Shown: piece by piece, positions 7,767 to 15,483 of the stretch
How positions within the stretch are numbered: the first letter of the stretch is position 1
How the letters are laid out: every line of letters begins with the position of its first letter
Source: Acidobacteriota bacterium
GTDB taxonomy: Bacteria > Acidobacteriota > Terriglobia > Terriglobales > Acidobacteriaceae
NCBI GenBank assembly: GCA_021780095.1
Contig: JAJXZK010000063.1
Location: 1-20,817 of the forward strand
Reading direction: 5' to 3'
Length of the DNA: 20,817 nt
Translations under genes and position numbers: made by a program
Notes under the pieces: model-generated
Seen by the model: only the letters and a program-made list of their open reading frames with translations
Told to the model about the DNA's origin: nothing
The model's database searches: none

Positions 7767-8942
7767 GTGCCGTTCAGCCCGATACACGCCCGCAATGCCG
7801 CCGGCAATGTGCCCATGCTGGACTTTTCGCGCCAATATGAACAGGTTCGTACAGAAATCTTGACGGCGATTGAACATGTGTGTGACAGCCAACACTTCAT
7901 TCTCGGCCAGCCAGTCCAGCAATTTGAAGCGGCCGCCGCCCGGTTTTGTGATGTAGCGCATGGTATCGGGTGCGCCTCCGGCACCGAAGCGTTATGGCTC
8001 GCGCTGGCCGCTGCCGAAATCGGTCCTGGCGATGCCGTCCTGACTAGCCCCTTTACCTTTTTCTCGACCGTCAGTTCCATCCTCCGGGTGGAAGCGCGGC
8101 CAATCTTAGCGGACATCGACCCCAAAACGTACAACCTGGACCCGGCACAGGTCGCGACAAAGCTGAAAAACCTGCCCCGCCCACCGGCAGTCCTTCCGGT
8201 CCATCTCTATGGCCAATGTGCGGACTGGGATCAATTTACCCAGTTGCAGCAGGAGTTTGGGGTCCTCCTCATCGAAGACGCCGCGCAGGCCTTTGGAGCG
8301 ACGTGGAATGGCCGACCTGCCGGCAGTCTGGGAGACCTGGCTGCTTTCAGCTTCTATCCCACAAAAAACCTCGGCGCTTATGGGGATGCGGGCCTGCTGA
8401 CCACCGGCAATGATCGATTCGCCGATCGCGCTCGAATCCTCCGCGTGCATGGCATGCGCGAACGTTATTTCCATGAAGAAATCGGCTGGAACGGTCGCCT
8501 GGATACGATCCAAGCTGCCGTGTTGCTGGTGAAACTCCGTTACGTTGAGGGTTGGAATCAGCAGCGGCGGGAGCGGGCAAAAGTCTACGATGATCTATTT
8601 ACGCAACAGGGTCTGGCGGAAACCGGCACCTATCCCGATCGCGGCGTCGTGCTGCCGTACGTCAATCGACGCGGAACCCATGTCTTCCATCAATATGTGA
8701 TTCGTGTCGCACGTCGCGATGCATTGCGGGCGTTTCTTGCCAAGCGCGGCGTTGGCTCCGAGGTGTATTACCCCGTCCCGCTTCACCTGCAAAAGCCGTT
8801 TGCCAGCCTGGGCTACGCGGAGGGCGCATTTCCGGAGAGCGAGCGCGCTGCCAAAGAAGTTCTCGCGCTACCCATGTTTCCCGAACTAACCCAGGAAGAA
8901 CAAGAGCGTGTCGTCACCGCGGTCGCGGAATTCCTAAGCTAG
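7767..8942 (+). CDS. DegT/DnrJ/EryC1/StrS-family PLP-dependent aminotransferase
   Basis: This family transaminates keto-sugar nucleotides to make amino sugars for surface polysaccharides or glycosylated products. The 391 residues show the whole fold: PMLDFSRQY at the start, CASGTEALWLALAA (about 69-82), the cofactor-phosphate and Asp region LLIEDAAQAFGA (Asp about 171), the PLP-lysine motif SFYPTKNLGAYGDAG (Lys about 200), and the C-terminal VGSEVYYPVPLHLQKPF. The start is uncertain. GTG at 7767 is the frame's outermost start, 14 nt after GGAGGG. An in-frame GTG at 7809 and an ATG at 7815 come right before the conserved PMLDF. The ATG that best fits the ribosome site (7760) is in another frame. 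Neighbours are unrelated, so the sugar substrate cannot be inferred. Confidence 0.9.
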   Translation: MPFSPIHARNAAGNVPMLDFSRQYEQVRTEILTAIEHVCDSQHFILGQPVQQFEAAAARFCDVAHGIGCASGTEALWLALAAAEIGPGDAVLTSPFTFFSTVSSILRVEARPILADIDPKTYNLDPAQVATKLKNLPRPPAVLPVHLYGQCADWDQFTQLQQEFGVLLIEDAAQAFGATWNGRPAGSLGDLAAFSFYPTKNLGAYGDAGLLTTGNDRFADRARILRVHGMRERYFHEEIGWNGRLDTIQAAVLLVKLRYVEGWNQQRRERAKVYDDLFTQQGLAETGTYPDRGVVLPYVNRRGTHVFHQYVIRVARRDALRAFLAKRGVGSEVYYPVPLHLQKPFASLGYAEGAFPESERAAKEVLALPMFPELTQEEQERVVTAVAEFLS

Positions 8943-8964
8943 CCGAATTGCGCTCGCCGGTCTA

Positions 8965-8990
8965 ACCGAGCTGTTTCTACGCGTCTCGGT
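8965..8990. terminator. Possible hairpin between convergent genes
   Basis: ACCGAG (8965-8970) pairs perfectly with CTCGGT (8985-8990) around a 14-nt loop. It lies at the meeting point of the plus-strand aminotransferase and the minus-strand aldo/keto reductase, and overlaps the last codons of the latter. There is no T-run, so the termination role is only suggested by position. Confidence 0.25.
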
Positions 8991-9972
8991 GATTGCTGAA
9001 TTTCAGATCCAGCGCCAGCTTGTTTCCGGCGGCGATGCGATTCGAGAACTCCTCCATCTGCGACTTCGACATCGGAGTGAAGCTTCTCCCCCACGCGACA
9101 TTCTGCTGCAGCATTTGGAGCGTCGGCATCCCCACCACGGCCGCGTCAACGGGCAGGCTCAAGGTGTAGCGAAGCAGATGACCCGCGTCGCTCTTATCCG
9201 GCCCAGGACCTAGAAGGCCCTCCTGCCCCATCACCTTCATCGCCAAAATGCCCAGGTTCTTTTTGCGCGCTGCCGGCAACGCGACATCTTGAAAACTCAT
9301 CGCCCTCGACATGTTCAAACCATCGTGCGGTCCCAGCGGCATTCCCTGCATACCCGCATTCAGAGCCATCTGGACGCAATCAATATCGTTGTGTTCGATG
9401 GCAGTCTTCAACACCGCTGGATTGTAGTGGCTGGTAATTCCGATGAATCGTGTCACCTTCTGCTCGCGCAATTTGTACAGCGCGTCCATTACACCGCCCT
9501 TGGCTTCGACCTTCGCCAGATCATCCGCGCCCTGCAGACCATGCACATGAATCAAATCGATCTGATCCGTCTGCAGCCGCTTCAGGCTACCTTCCAGAAT
9601 GCGCATCGCGGTGTCACCGTCGCGAGGCTCGATCTTGGTAGCCAGAAAAAACTCCTTGCGCCGGGTTTTCGCCACTTGGCCCACCCATGTTTCACTTTGC
9701 CCGTCACCGTATCCGTAGGCAGTGTCGAGATAGCTGATCCCGCCATCTAGCGCGTGGTTCAACACGTTCACGCCGGCCTCTTCACTGCCATAGGCCAAAA
9801 GCCGACTCCCGCAACCCAATGCGACAATCGAAACGCGCGCGCCGGTCTTGCCTAGAATGCGTGTCTGCATCGCACCGGCTGCTTCCACTGTATGGCTGCC
9901 CAGCACTACCGCCGCTGCCCCTGCGACTGCCGTTTTTTCCAGGAATTCTCGTCTCGAGATTTGATCTGCCAT
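8977..9972 (-). CDS. Aldo/keto reductase with a Tat signal peptide
   Basis: This is an NAD(P)H-dependent oxidoreductase of the AKR barrel family, apparently exported. The N-terminus ISRREFLEKTAVAGAAAVVL is a textbook twin-arginine signal (Arg7-Arg8), which suggests export of a folded, cofactor-loaded enzyme. The AKR tetrad is complete: Asp83 and Tyr88 in DTAYGYG, Lys113 in ATKIEPRD, His144 in LIHVHG. The protein has 331 residues, about normal for AKR plus signal. The ATG at 9972 follows GGAGG by about 6 nt. A candidate promoter lies at 10004-10032, so it can be transcribed apart from the NIPSNAP gene upstream. The substrate is unknown. Tat-exported AKRs of this kind are common in Acidobacteriota and Planctomycetota genomes. 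Confidence 0.9.
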   Translation of the reverse strand: MADQISRREFLEKTAVAGAAAVVLGSHTVEAAGAMQTRILGKTGARVSIVALGCGSRLLAYGSEEAGVNVLNHALDGGISYLDTAYGYGDGQSETWVGQVAKTRRKEFFLATKIEPRDGDTAMRILEGSLKRLQTDQIDLIHVHGLQGADDLAKVEAKGGVMDALYKLREQKVTRFIGITSHYNPAVLKTAIEHNDIDCVQMALNAGMQGMPLGPHDGLNMSRAMSFQDVALPAARKKNLGILAMKVMGQEGLLGPGPDKSDAGHLLRYTLSLPVDAAVVGMPTLQMLQQNVAWGRSFTPMSKSQMEEFSNRIAAGNKLALDLKFSNHRDA

Positions 9973-10003
9973 GGCAACCTCCGTGAACTCTTTCGCTGGC
10001 GCT

Positions 10004-10032
10004 ATTATGCTCGCAAGACACCGCCTAGTAAA
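10004..10032 (-). promoter_or_regulatory. Candidate promoter of the aldo/keto reductase gene
   Basis: On the minus strand TTTACT (10027-10032; 4 of 6 to the -35 consensus) is followed after exactly 17 nt by CATAAT (10004-10009; 5 of 6 to the -10). Transcription would begin about 25 nt before the GTTGCCATG start region at 9972, leaving room for the GGAGG site. Confidence 0.45.
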
Positions 10033-10050
10033 GCGCAGAAAACGGTCCAG

Positions 10051-10082
10051 TTCCCTCTCCGAACCGTTGCGAATCGGAGGAA
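10051..10082. terminator. Imperfect hairpin downstream of the NIPSNAP gene
   Basis: TCCGA and TCGGA pair around an 11-nt loop, with TTCC/GGAA extending the stem across a small bulge. It lies just past the NIPSNAP stop and before the promoter of the next gene, as a terminator would. There is no T-run, so it is only a candidate. Confidence 0.25.
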
Positions 10083-10091
10083 CGGCTATAT

Positions 10092-10892
10092 TTATATCTG
10101 CGAATAGGAAGTGGGAGTTAATATCAGGTTCGTAATGTTGCTGACAATTTCCTCAAAGTTGAATCGCGGCGAGCTGGTTAATCTTTTCCACTCCGGATCG
10201 GCCCCAAAGGCGGCCCACTTGGCATTCATCTCTCCCAGGTCCGGATAGCTCAACATATAGGTGAGCTTCGGCAGCCGTGGGCCCACCAGCACATCCCCGT
10301 AAAAAACCGGCCAAAATCCGGCTCGCTGGAACACATCGAATTCGCCGCTGTGAAACATCTCCACTTTGCGGACATGCGCCTGGTCGCTGGGGCTTTCGTA
10401 GGTGCGCAGTTGAAAAATGCGCTTCCCGTGCTCCGCTGTCACTGGAGGAACTGTCAATTTTGGATGACCCTGAAACGCAATCATCAGCGAGCTTTCCACC
10501 CGCGCGTACGCTGGCTGGTTGGCGGGCGCATTCCAGAACGGCTCTGCCGCCTTCATGAAAACCGCATCCTGCCCCAGTTGCAGTTGTGCGGTCACCAGCG
10601 TCTCCAGCCGGATGCTGGGAAGCAGAACATATAACGTCGGCGTCTCCGGCCCCAGCGTCAGCGTGAAGGCCCCGACCGGCGAGATCCCCAGCCGATTCAG
10701 CGCCGGAATCAATGCATCCGAAACATACGCATCGGTCAGTTTTGTTTGCGGACCGTTTTGCATGTGGTATTGGCGGATTTCATAATACTCGCGTGGTGTC
10801 CCGTTGGAGGCGACTTGCGCATCTGATGCGTTGCCGGCCAGCGCGAGGGCCGATGCCGCGAGCGATGAAGTCAAAAACTGACGTCGTTTCAT
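10092..10892 (-). CDS. NIPSNAP-family protein with a Tat signal peptide
   Basis: NIPSNAP domains are small ferredoxin-like folds, often in tandem, with no agreed enzyme activity in bacteria. From the ATG at 10892 (266 residues) the protein begins MKRRQFLTSSLAASALALAG, a clear twin-arginine signal ending near NASDAQ. A first NIPSNAP-like unit follows (REYYEIRQYHMQNGPQ... to about 115) and a second begins at KRIFQLRTYESPSDQAHVRK. The frame extends 4 codons upstream to a TTG at 10904. I prefer 10892 because GGAG is placed 6 nt before it and the Tat motif starts there. The gap to the SH3-domain gene upstream is 66 nt, so co-transcription is possible. Confidence 0.85.
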   Translation of the reverse strand: MKRRQFLTSSLAASALALAGNASDAQVASNGTPREYYEIRQYHMQNGPQTKLTDAYVSDALIPALNRLGISPVGAFTLTLGPETPTLYVLLPSIRLETLVTAQLQLGQDAVFMKAAEPFWNAPANQPAYARVESSLMIAFQGHPKLTVPPVTAEHGKRIFQLRTYESPSDQAHVRKVEMFHSGEFDVFQRAGFWPVFYGDVLVGPRLPKLTYMLSYPDLGEMNAKWAAFGADPEWKRLTSSPRFNFEEIVSNITNLILTPTSYSQI

Positions 10893-10958
10893 GTGGGTCT
10901 CCAATCTCTACGTCTGGGATGCAATCGAAAAAAATCTCGCCGCGCAACAAAGATCGCA

Positions 10959-12185
10959 TTAGTGGCGCCGATGCCGCCGGCCCGGATGCGTCGCTCTGGA
11001 CCGTACTGCTCGATTCCCTGTCAATGCGGGCTTGGTCGCGCCTGGAACCACTGGCCGAACCAGGTTTCCTTCCATTCGGAACGTGACCGTCTTCAACGCT
11101 GCGGCGCGCGGAATTCCAGTTTCTGGATCGAGGCTGACGTTGTTCCCCTCGGCCATCTGAAAACTAAATGTCGGCTGCGGTCCGTTGGGATCGTTCGGGT
11201 TCCCTGGCGTAACCTTCACCGGGAAGAATCCAATAATATCGTGCTCGCGAAACGCCGTTCCATAACGATGCCGTCGCGTGTCCCAGGTAAATACGCGCAC
11301 CTGGTCGAAGTCAAACGGAAGGCCCTGCTTGTATGGCGTCAGCACCGTCAGATATTCCGGCACCTGCCCGTTCGGCTTGCCGGAGTCAGGGTCGGAGACG
11401 GTTCGAAGGACATAGGCGCCTACCATCCGCTCGCTTTCCGCATATTGCGCAACATCATCCGGCACATCCACCTGGAAATCGCGCGCCAGCATCCACCCGG
11501 TGTGTCCGGCATTATCGCGCGCCAGCCACCAATCTTCCATGGGAACTGCCGGGGCAAATCGCGATGCAAAGCCTTCCTTGTGAATCTTTTCATGACGGGC
11601 AGGCGGCGCCTTGACTGGAGCTGTGGGCAAGCCGAGCACGCTGCTCGCGGCATATCGCGGCACGGAAGCGCGCTCCAGCATCGCAACCTTCGTATTCGGA
11701 GCCAGCAGCGTAAATCGTTGCGTGGTGCGGCCGGGCGTCAGGTGCATGTACAGCTCGTTATAGAGCACCGCCGTCGCCACCGGGGTCTGGGAGGCATATT
11801 GTTTCGCCAGATTCTGAAATGCGTCATATTCATTCTGATCAATGACCGCGTGTTCCTCAATCCATCCCACCGCCCCATCCGGAGTTTTCACTTTCAGAAA
11901 CCGAGGAATGTGCTGCAGGACGGTGAGACGCTCGCCGTTTTTCACTTCAGCCACTCGATTGGCCACCACGGCAACGCGGTCCCTCAAATACATATGCTTC
12001 ACAGAAACGTAGACATACTCCGCTGAGGAAGCTGGTCGGAAATGGCTACATCCGGAGAGCAGGGCTACTAGGCTGAAGAGCATCATCGCGCGGAAAGGCG
12101 ATAGACGAATGGTTGCACTCCACGGAGATCCGAAGCGTCGATTCGAATTAAGGGAAGGCAATGATCGCTGAAGAAAGTCCGACAT
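10959..12185 (-). CDS. SH3-domain lipoprotein of unknown function
   Basis: The protein has 408 residues. A hydrophobic segment ending LVALLSGC (Cys46) is a lipobox, so it is likely anchored in the envelope after lipidation. Residues about 55-114 look like a bacterial SH3 domain (YVYVSVKHMYLRDRV... GERLTVLQHIPRFLKVKTPD, then GAVGWIEEHAV). A second, shorter SH3-like piece is WWLARDNAGHTGWMLARDF. The remainder (about 245-390) I do not recognise. The end is Arg/His-rich. The start is doubtful: the ATG at 12185 has no ribosome-binding sequence and puts 33 residues before the hydrophobic core. Met34 or Met35 would give a very short signal lacking basic residues. SH3 domains in such proteins usually bind cell-wall or peptide ligands; none can be named here. 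Confidence 0.72.
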   Translation of the reverse strand: MSDFLQRSLPSLNSNRRFGSPWSATIRLSPFRAMMLFSLVALLSGCSHFRPASSAEYVYVSVKHMYLRDRVAVVANRVAEVKNGERLTVLQHIPRFLKVKTPDGAVGWIEEHAVIDQNEYDAFQNLAKQYASQTPVATAVLYNELYMHLTPGRTTQRFTLLAPNTKVAMLERASVPRYAASSVLGLPTAPVKAPPARHEKIHKEGFASRFAPAVPMEDWWLARDNAGHTGWMLARDFQVDVPDDVAQYAESERMVGAYVLRTVSDPDSGKPNGQVPEYLTVLTPYKQGLPFDFDQVRVFTWDTRRHRYGTAFREHDIIGFFPVKVTPGNPNDPNGPQPTFSFQMAEGNNVSLDPETGIPRAAALKTVTFRMEGNLVRPVVPGATKPALTGNRAVRSRATHPGRRHRRH

Positions 12186-12262
12186 AAATACACAGTGGAA
12201 GAAACTTCAGTGTACGCGCAATCGACGCCAATTCGAGGGGTTGTGATGCCCTCACCGCGCCA

Positions 12263-13447
12263 TTATGGGACGACGGAAAGTGCGACCGCGCCCGTGGGGT
12301 CGGTTCCGGTTGCGACAGAAACGACCGGGTCGAGCTTGCCTGCGGTCGTCGCGTCGAAACTGAAGACCCGCAGATCCGGCGAACCTCCGGAATTCACCAC
12401 AAATAAGTACTTGCCGGTCGAATCGAGCGACATTGCACTCGGCGTCGTTCCCGTCGCAAACGGTGAACTGCCCAGCTGGGTCAGCGTGCCACCCGTTCCC
12501 AGCGTATATCCGGTGATCACATTGGCCGTGCTGTTGGCCACATAGACGTGAGTATTCGTCGGATCGACCACGATGGATTTGGGACCGAGCTGCGAGGTGA
12601 ACGGCGAGCCGGTGATTTCCGTCAGCGTCCCCCCACCTCCAATTGTGAACACACGAATTCCCTGGCCTGCTTCGCCAACAAACAGATAGGCAGAGTTGTT
12701 GTCTCCGGCGATCGCGTTGTCGGAGGCGACGCTGAGAGGCGGATGATGTATTTGATTGGTGAGCGCTCCTGTGGAACTATTGAATGCAAATCCATCCATC
12801 CCGCCAAGCCCCAGGCCAACATACACATATTGATTATTCGCGGTGACATAGGTCTGGGTGGGAGTGCCCGGATTGAGCGGGATCCCGGTCGACTGGCCGT
12901 ATTGTGTCAGCGCCCCAGTCGTGGTGTCTATCTGATATTGAAGGAGCGAATCGATACTGTTAGAAACAATGAATAGCCAATTGCCACTCGGATCCACGGT
13001 CATCGACATACCGGTTCCATTCAGCGTCGATGCCACAGGACTGCCACTGTTGCCCAGAGTCAGTGCCCCGTTGCTCCCAATCGTATAGACGAAGACTGCG
13101 CCCGTGTTCAGGGCAACATAGAGGAAAGTCACACTCGGAGTGGCTGCCAGCGCGATCGGTGAAGTTCCAATGTTGTAGCTTGAGCCGGTCAAAGAGGTAA
13201 GCGTGCCAGTCGGGACCGGGAAACCGGCCAATGTTCCTGTGGTTGCGTTTGCAACATAGGCGTAAGAACTGTAGGTTCCATTCCCGCCGCCTCCGCCACC
13301 GCAATTGTTGTTCGCCTGGCAAACCGGCATAAAAAAACCGTTGCATCCCGTCGTTCCGATCAGAACAATTGCAGCCAAAAAAGCACTACCGATCCATGCG
13401 TTTCTGGAATGTAGGAGGGACTGAACCCGGTGTGTCGGCGAGGCCAT
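12263..13447 (-). CDS. Beta-propeller lipoprotein, lactonase/YVTN-like (paralogue 1)
   Basis: The protein has 394 residues. The N-terminus holds a hydrophobic helix (about 17-31) ending GTTGC (Cys35, an imperfect lipobox), then GFFMPVCQ and a second cysteine before a poly-Gly linker (about 50-56). From residue 60 to the end, repeats of about 45 residues carry the propeller-blade pattern (SYAYVANATTGTLAGFPV, YVYVGLGLGGMDGFAF, HVYVANSTANVITGYTLGTG, YLFVVNSGGSPDLRVFSFD), as in 7-bladed 6-phosphogluconolactonase-like and YVTN surface proteins. It is an exported binding or scaffold protein rather than a proven enzyme. The start has a GAGG only 1-2 nt before the ATG, so it is not well fixed. The next gene upstream is a clear paralogue with the same layout. 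Confidence 0.78.
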   Translation of the reverse strand: MASPTHRVQSLLHSRNAWIGSAFLAAIVLIGTTGCNGFFMPVCQANNNCGGGGGGNGTYSSYAYVANATTGTLAGFPVPTGTLTSLTGSSYNIGTSPIALAATPSVTFLYVALNTGAVFVYTIGSNGALTLGNSGSPVASTLNGTGMSMTVDPSGNWLFIVSNSIDSLLQYQIDTTTGALTQYGQSTGIPLNPGTPTQTYVTANNQYVYVGLGLGGMDGFAFNSSTGALTNQIHHPPLSVASDNAIAGDNNSAYLFVGEAGQGIRVFTIGGGGTLTEITGSPFTSQLGPKSIVVDPTNTHVYVANSTANVITGYTLGTGGTLTQLGSSPFATGTTPSAMSLDSTGKYLFVVNSGGSPDLRVFSFDATTAGKLDPVVSVATGTDPTGAVALSVVP

Positions 13448-13542
13448 ACCTCATTTTACTCATGTGACTCGCTTTGCGGACAACGCGCGAATCCTTCCGC
13501 GACCTCGTCCCTTCGCTGTGCGATCGCTGCGAGGAACTGACT

Positions 13543-14865
13543 CTAGTGCGACGGAAGATGCGCCAGATTTGGCACCGCATTTTTAGAAATCGACAGGACA
13601 TTTCCGTTCTTGCCAGAAATCAGCGCCGCCGGCGAGCTGTCAGTTTGAGAAGAAGAGCGGGAGACTACCGCCAGGGACCCATCGGCCGCAAGCGAATATT
13701 GAACAATGCTCATTGCAGCGGAGTTGGCGGCTACAAGGTCGCCGCTTGACGGCTGAATCACCATCGAAGTCGGCGCGATTTGCGGCGAACCAAAAGGAGA
13801 GCCAGGAATCTCTTGGAGGGCCGCGCCACTGCCTATCGAGAATGCGCGGATTCCAGTGTTCGCTTCACTGACGTACAAATTCCTCGACGCACTGTCAGAT
13901 GTCAGAACATTGTCCGCCGAGCCGCTATGCAACGGCGTAATATGCTGCCGTGTTCCAACTGCACCGGTGGCTGGATCGAACGGAAATCCATCCACACCGC
14001 CTTTGCCAAGCGCGACAAAAAGCTCCCGATTATCTGGCGTCATCGAAACTTCGGTTGGTTTCCCGGCATCCAGTGCAATCGACTGTGCTGAAAGATGAAG
14101 CGCGCCGCTTGCGGCGTCGATCTGAAATTCCTGCACAACCCCCGCCACGGAAGATGCGATGAATAACCACTTCCCCGCACAGTCCATCGACATCCACGTG
14201 GGTTGGGTCACCTTTGCCACCGGGTTTCCATTATTCCCTGCTTTAAGATTCCCATTGCTCGCAATCGTGTTCAGGTACACCGCTCCGTCTCTGGTGGCGA
14301 GATAGAGAAATCTTCCGCTGGGTGTGCCTGCGATTGCGGTTGGCGATGCGGGAGCGTTAAGGGTGGACTGGGCAGCGCTGCTGACTTTTCCGGAAGTAAC
14401 CGCGTAGGTTCCAACGGTGCCATTGTTGGCGTTCGACACGTAGACAAATGAGGAGTTGGAGGCGCTGGGAGCGATCGGGCTCCCCGTTGTACTGGTGGTT
14501 GAAGTCGTGCTAGTTGTCGTGCCTGTGGTCGCGGTCGTGCTTGTGGTGCCTGTGGTTGCAGTCGTGCTTGTGGTGCCTGTGGTTGCAGTCGTGCTTGTGG
14601 TGCCTGTGGTTGCAGTCGTGCTTGTGGTTCCTGTGGTTGCAGTCGTGCTTGTGGTTCCTGTGGTTGACGTCGTGGAGGTTGTGCTGGTGGTGCCGCTTGT
14701 TCCCGTGGTCGTGGTGCTGGTGCAGGTGTTGTATTCCTGGCAGAGGGGCACAAAAAATCCCCGGCATCCGGTGATGCCAAGGAGAACTGCTACAACGCAA
14801 ATGGAAATACTTCTGCGCCGCGCTACGCGGAGCAACGGCTCAAACTGCTTCGGGGTAAGGTCCAC
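13543..14865 (-). CDS. Beta-propeller lipoprotein with Thr-rich repeat linker (paralogue 2)
   Basis: I place the start at the GTG at 14865 (440 residues), because AAGGAG lies 4-5 nt before it. The open frame continues to 15000 but would then run into the ahpD gene. The layout copies its neighbour: basic start, hydrophobic helix, lipobox ITGC (Cys34), GFFVPLCQ, a third cysteine (Cys48), a linker, then propeller blades (about 137-440: FVYVSNANNGTVGTYAV, LFVALGKGGVDGFPFD, NLYVSEANTGIRAFSIG). Here the linker (about 49-128) is Thr/Ser/Gly/Ala-rich and built from 9-residue units coded by a 27-bp tandem repeat. The C-terminus stops at NAVPNLAHLPSH, some 30 residues short of where paralogue 1 ends, so the last blade may be incomplete. 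Function unknown; surface attachment is inferred. Confidence 0.78.
   Translation of the reverse strand: MDLTPKQFEPLLRVARRRSISICVVAVLLGITGCRGFFVPLCQEYNTCTSTTTTGTSGTTSTTSTTSTTGTTSTTATTGTTSTTATTGTTSTTATTGTTSTTATTGTTSTTATTGTTTSTTSTTSTTGSPIAPSASNSSFVYVSNANNGTVGTYAVTSGKVSSAAQSTLNAPASPTAIAGTPSGRFLYLATRDGAVYLNTIASNGNLKAGNNGNPVAKVTQPTWMSMDCAGKWLFIASSVAGVVQEFQIDAASGALHLSAQSIALDAGKPTEVSMTPDNRELFVALGKGGVDGFPFDPATGAVGTRQHITPLHSGSADNVLTSDSASRNLYVSEANTGIRAFSIGSGAALQEIPGSPFGSPQIAPTSMVIQPSSGDLVAANSAAMSIVQYSLAADGSLAVVSRSSSQTDSSPAALISGKNGNVLSISKNAVPNLAHLPSH
14537..14671. repeat. 27-bp tandem repeat (5 copies) coding a Thr-rich linker
   Basis: The plus-strand unit starts GTGCTTGTGG and recurs exactly every 27 nt at 14537, 14564, 14591, 14618 and 14645, with one or two base changes per unit. 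Degenerate units flank it on both sides. Nine codons per unit read TTSTTATTG-type peptide on the coding (minus) strand. Because the length is a multiple of 3, gain or loss of units would keep the frame and only alter the linker length. Confidence 0.92.
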
Positions 14866-14905
14866 AATTCTCCTTGTGCCTGTCGTGGACGCCGCCCAAG
14901 TGCCG

Positions 14906-15460
14906 CTATGCCCGCAACTCTGCCCTCTCCATGGAACTGTGCTCCACATCCAACACAGTACCAATGGCATGGACGACAGAAGCGATGCGGACCGAGGCAA
15001 TCATGGTTTCTTCCGTGATTCCCTTTTGCCGCAGCACGTTCTCATGCGCGTCAATACACTTGCCGCAACCGTTTACCGCGGAGGCGGCCAGACACCATAG
15101 TTCAAAGTCTACCGGGTCAGCCTTGTGGGCGCGAATGCCGTTCATTCGCAGCCGTGCAGGCATCGTGGCGTACTTTTCATTTTTCGTTAGATGATGGAAC
15201 CGATAGAAAATGTTGTTCATTCCCATCAGCACACCCGCGGTCTTCACTGCATCTATCTGCTCTGCCGTCAGAATCTCCGCCGCAGTTTGCAGCGCGGCCC
15301 CTGTCAAGGCCGGCTGCCGGGTGGCGATTGCGCTTACCAGTAACGATCCCCACGCCTGCGTCTTTGTGAGCTCCGTGTTCTGGCGAACCAGGGAAGAGTA
15401 ATTCAGTTTCAGGTCCTTCGCATATTCCGGAAGCCCGTCGACCAATTCATCGAGAAACAT
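14906..15460 (-). CDS. ahpD: Alkylhydroperoxidase AhpD
   Basis: AhpD is a CxxC protein that reduces the peroxiredoxin AhpC; it also has weak peroxidase activity of its own. At 184 residues it has the usual length. The active-site motif is NGCGKCIDAHE (Cys132, Cys135, His139) with Glu120 in the proton-relay position, as in the mycobacterial enzyme. The conserved MNNIFYRFHHL sits at about 81-91. The ATG at 15460 has GAGAGG about 7 nt upstream. It lies 23 nt after the AhpC-type peroxiredoxin gene, and the pair surely form one functional unit. The next gene (propeller paralogue 2) starts 40 nt later and may or may not share the transcript. Confidence 0.94.
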   Translation of the reverse strand: MFLDELVDGLPEYAKDLKLNYSSLVRQNTELTKTQAWGSLLVSAIATRQPALTGAALQTAAEILTAEQIDAVKTAGVLMGMNNIFYRFHHLTKNEKYATMPARLRMNGIRAHKADPVDFELWCLAASAVNGCGKCIDAHENVLRQKGITEETMIASVRIASVVHAIGTVLDVEHSSMERAELRA

Positions 15461-15483
15461 GCATCATCCTCTCCGTTGGGTAT

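Noticed and set aside
10893..12026. 377-codon plus-strand open frame
   Set aside because: It is antisense to the SH3-domain lipoprotein and has Arg/His-rich, domain-free text typical of a shadow in GC-rich DNA.
14537..14671. Regularly spaced repeats that might suggest a CRISPR array
   Set aside because: The repeats are directly adjacent with no unique spacers, the period is 27 nt in total, and they code a linker inside a propeller gene.
14866..15000. 45-codon extension of propeller paralogue 2 into ahpD
   Set aside because: It would overlap ahpD by about 95 nt, while the GTG at 14865 has AAGGAG at the right distance and is followed by a normal signal sequence.
14456..15100. Long plus-strand frame rich in Val/Leu (VVPVVAVVLVV repeats) resembling a hydrophobic protein
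   Set aside because: It is the antisense reading of the Thr-coding 27-bp repeat. The stop-free unit keeps several frames open on both strands, and it has no ribosome site or domain.
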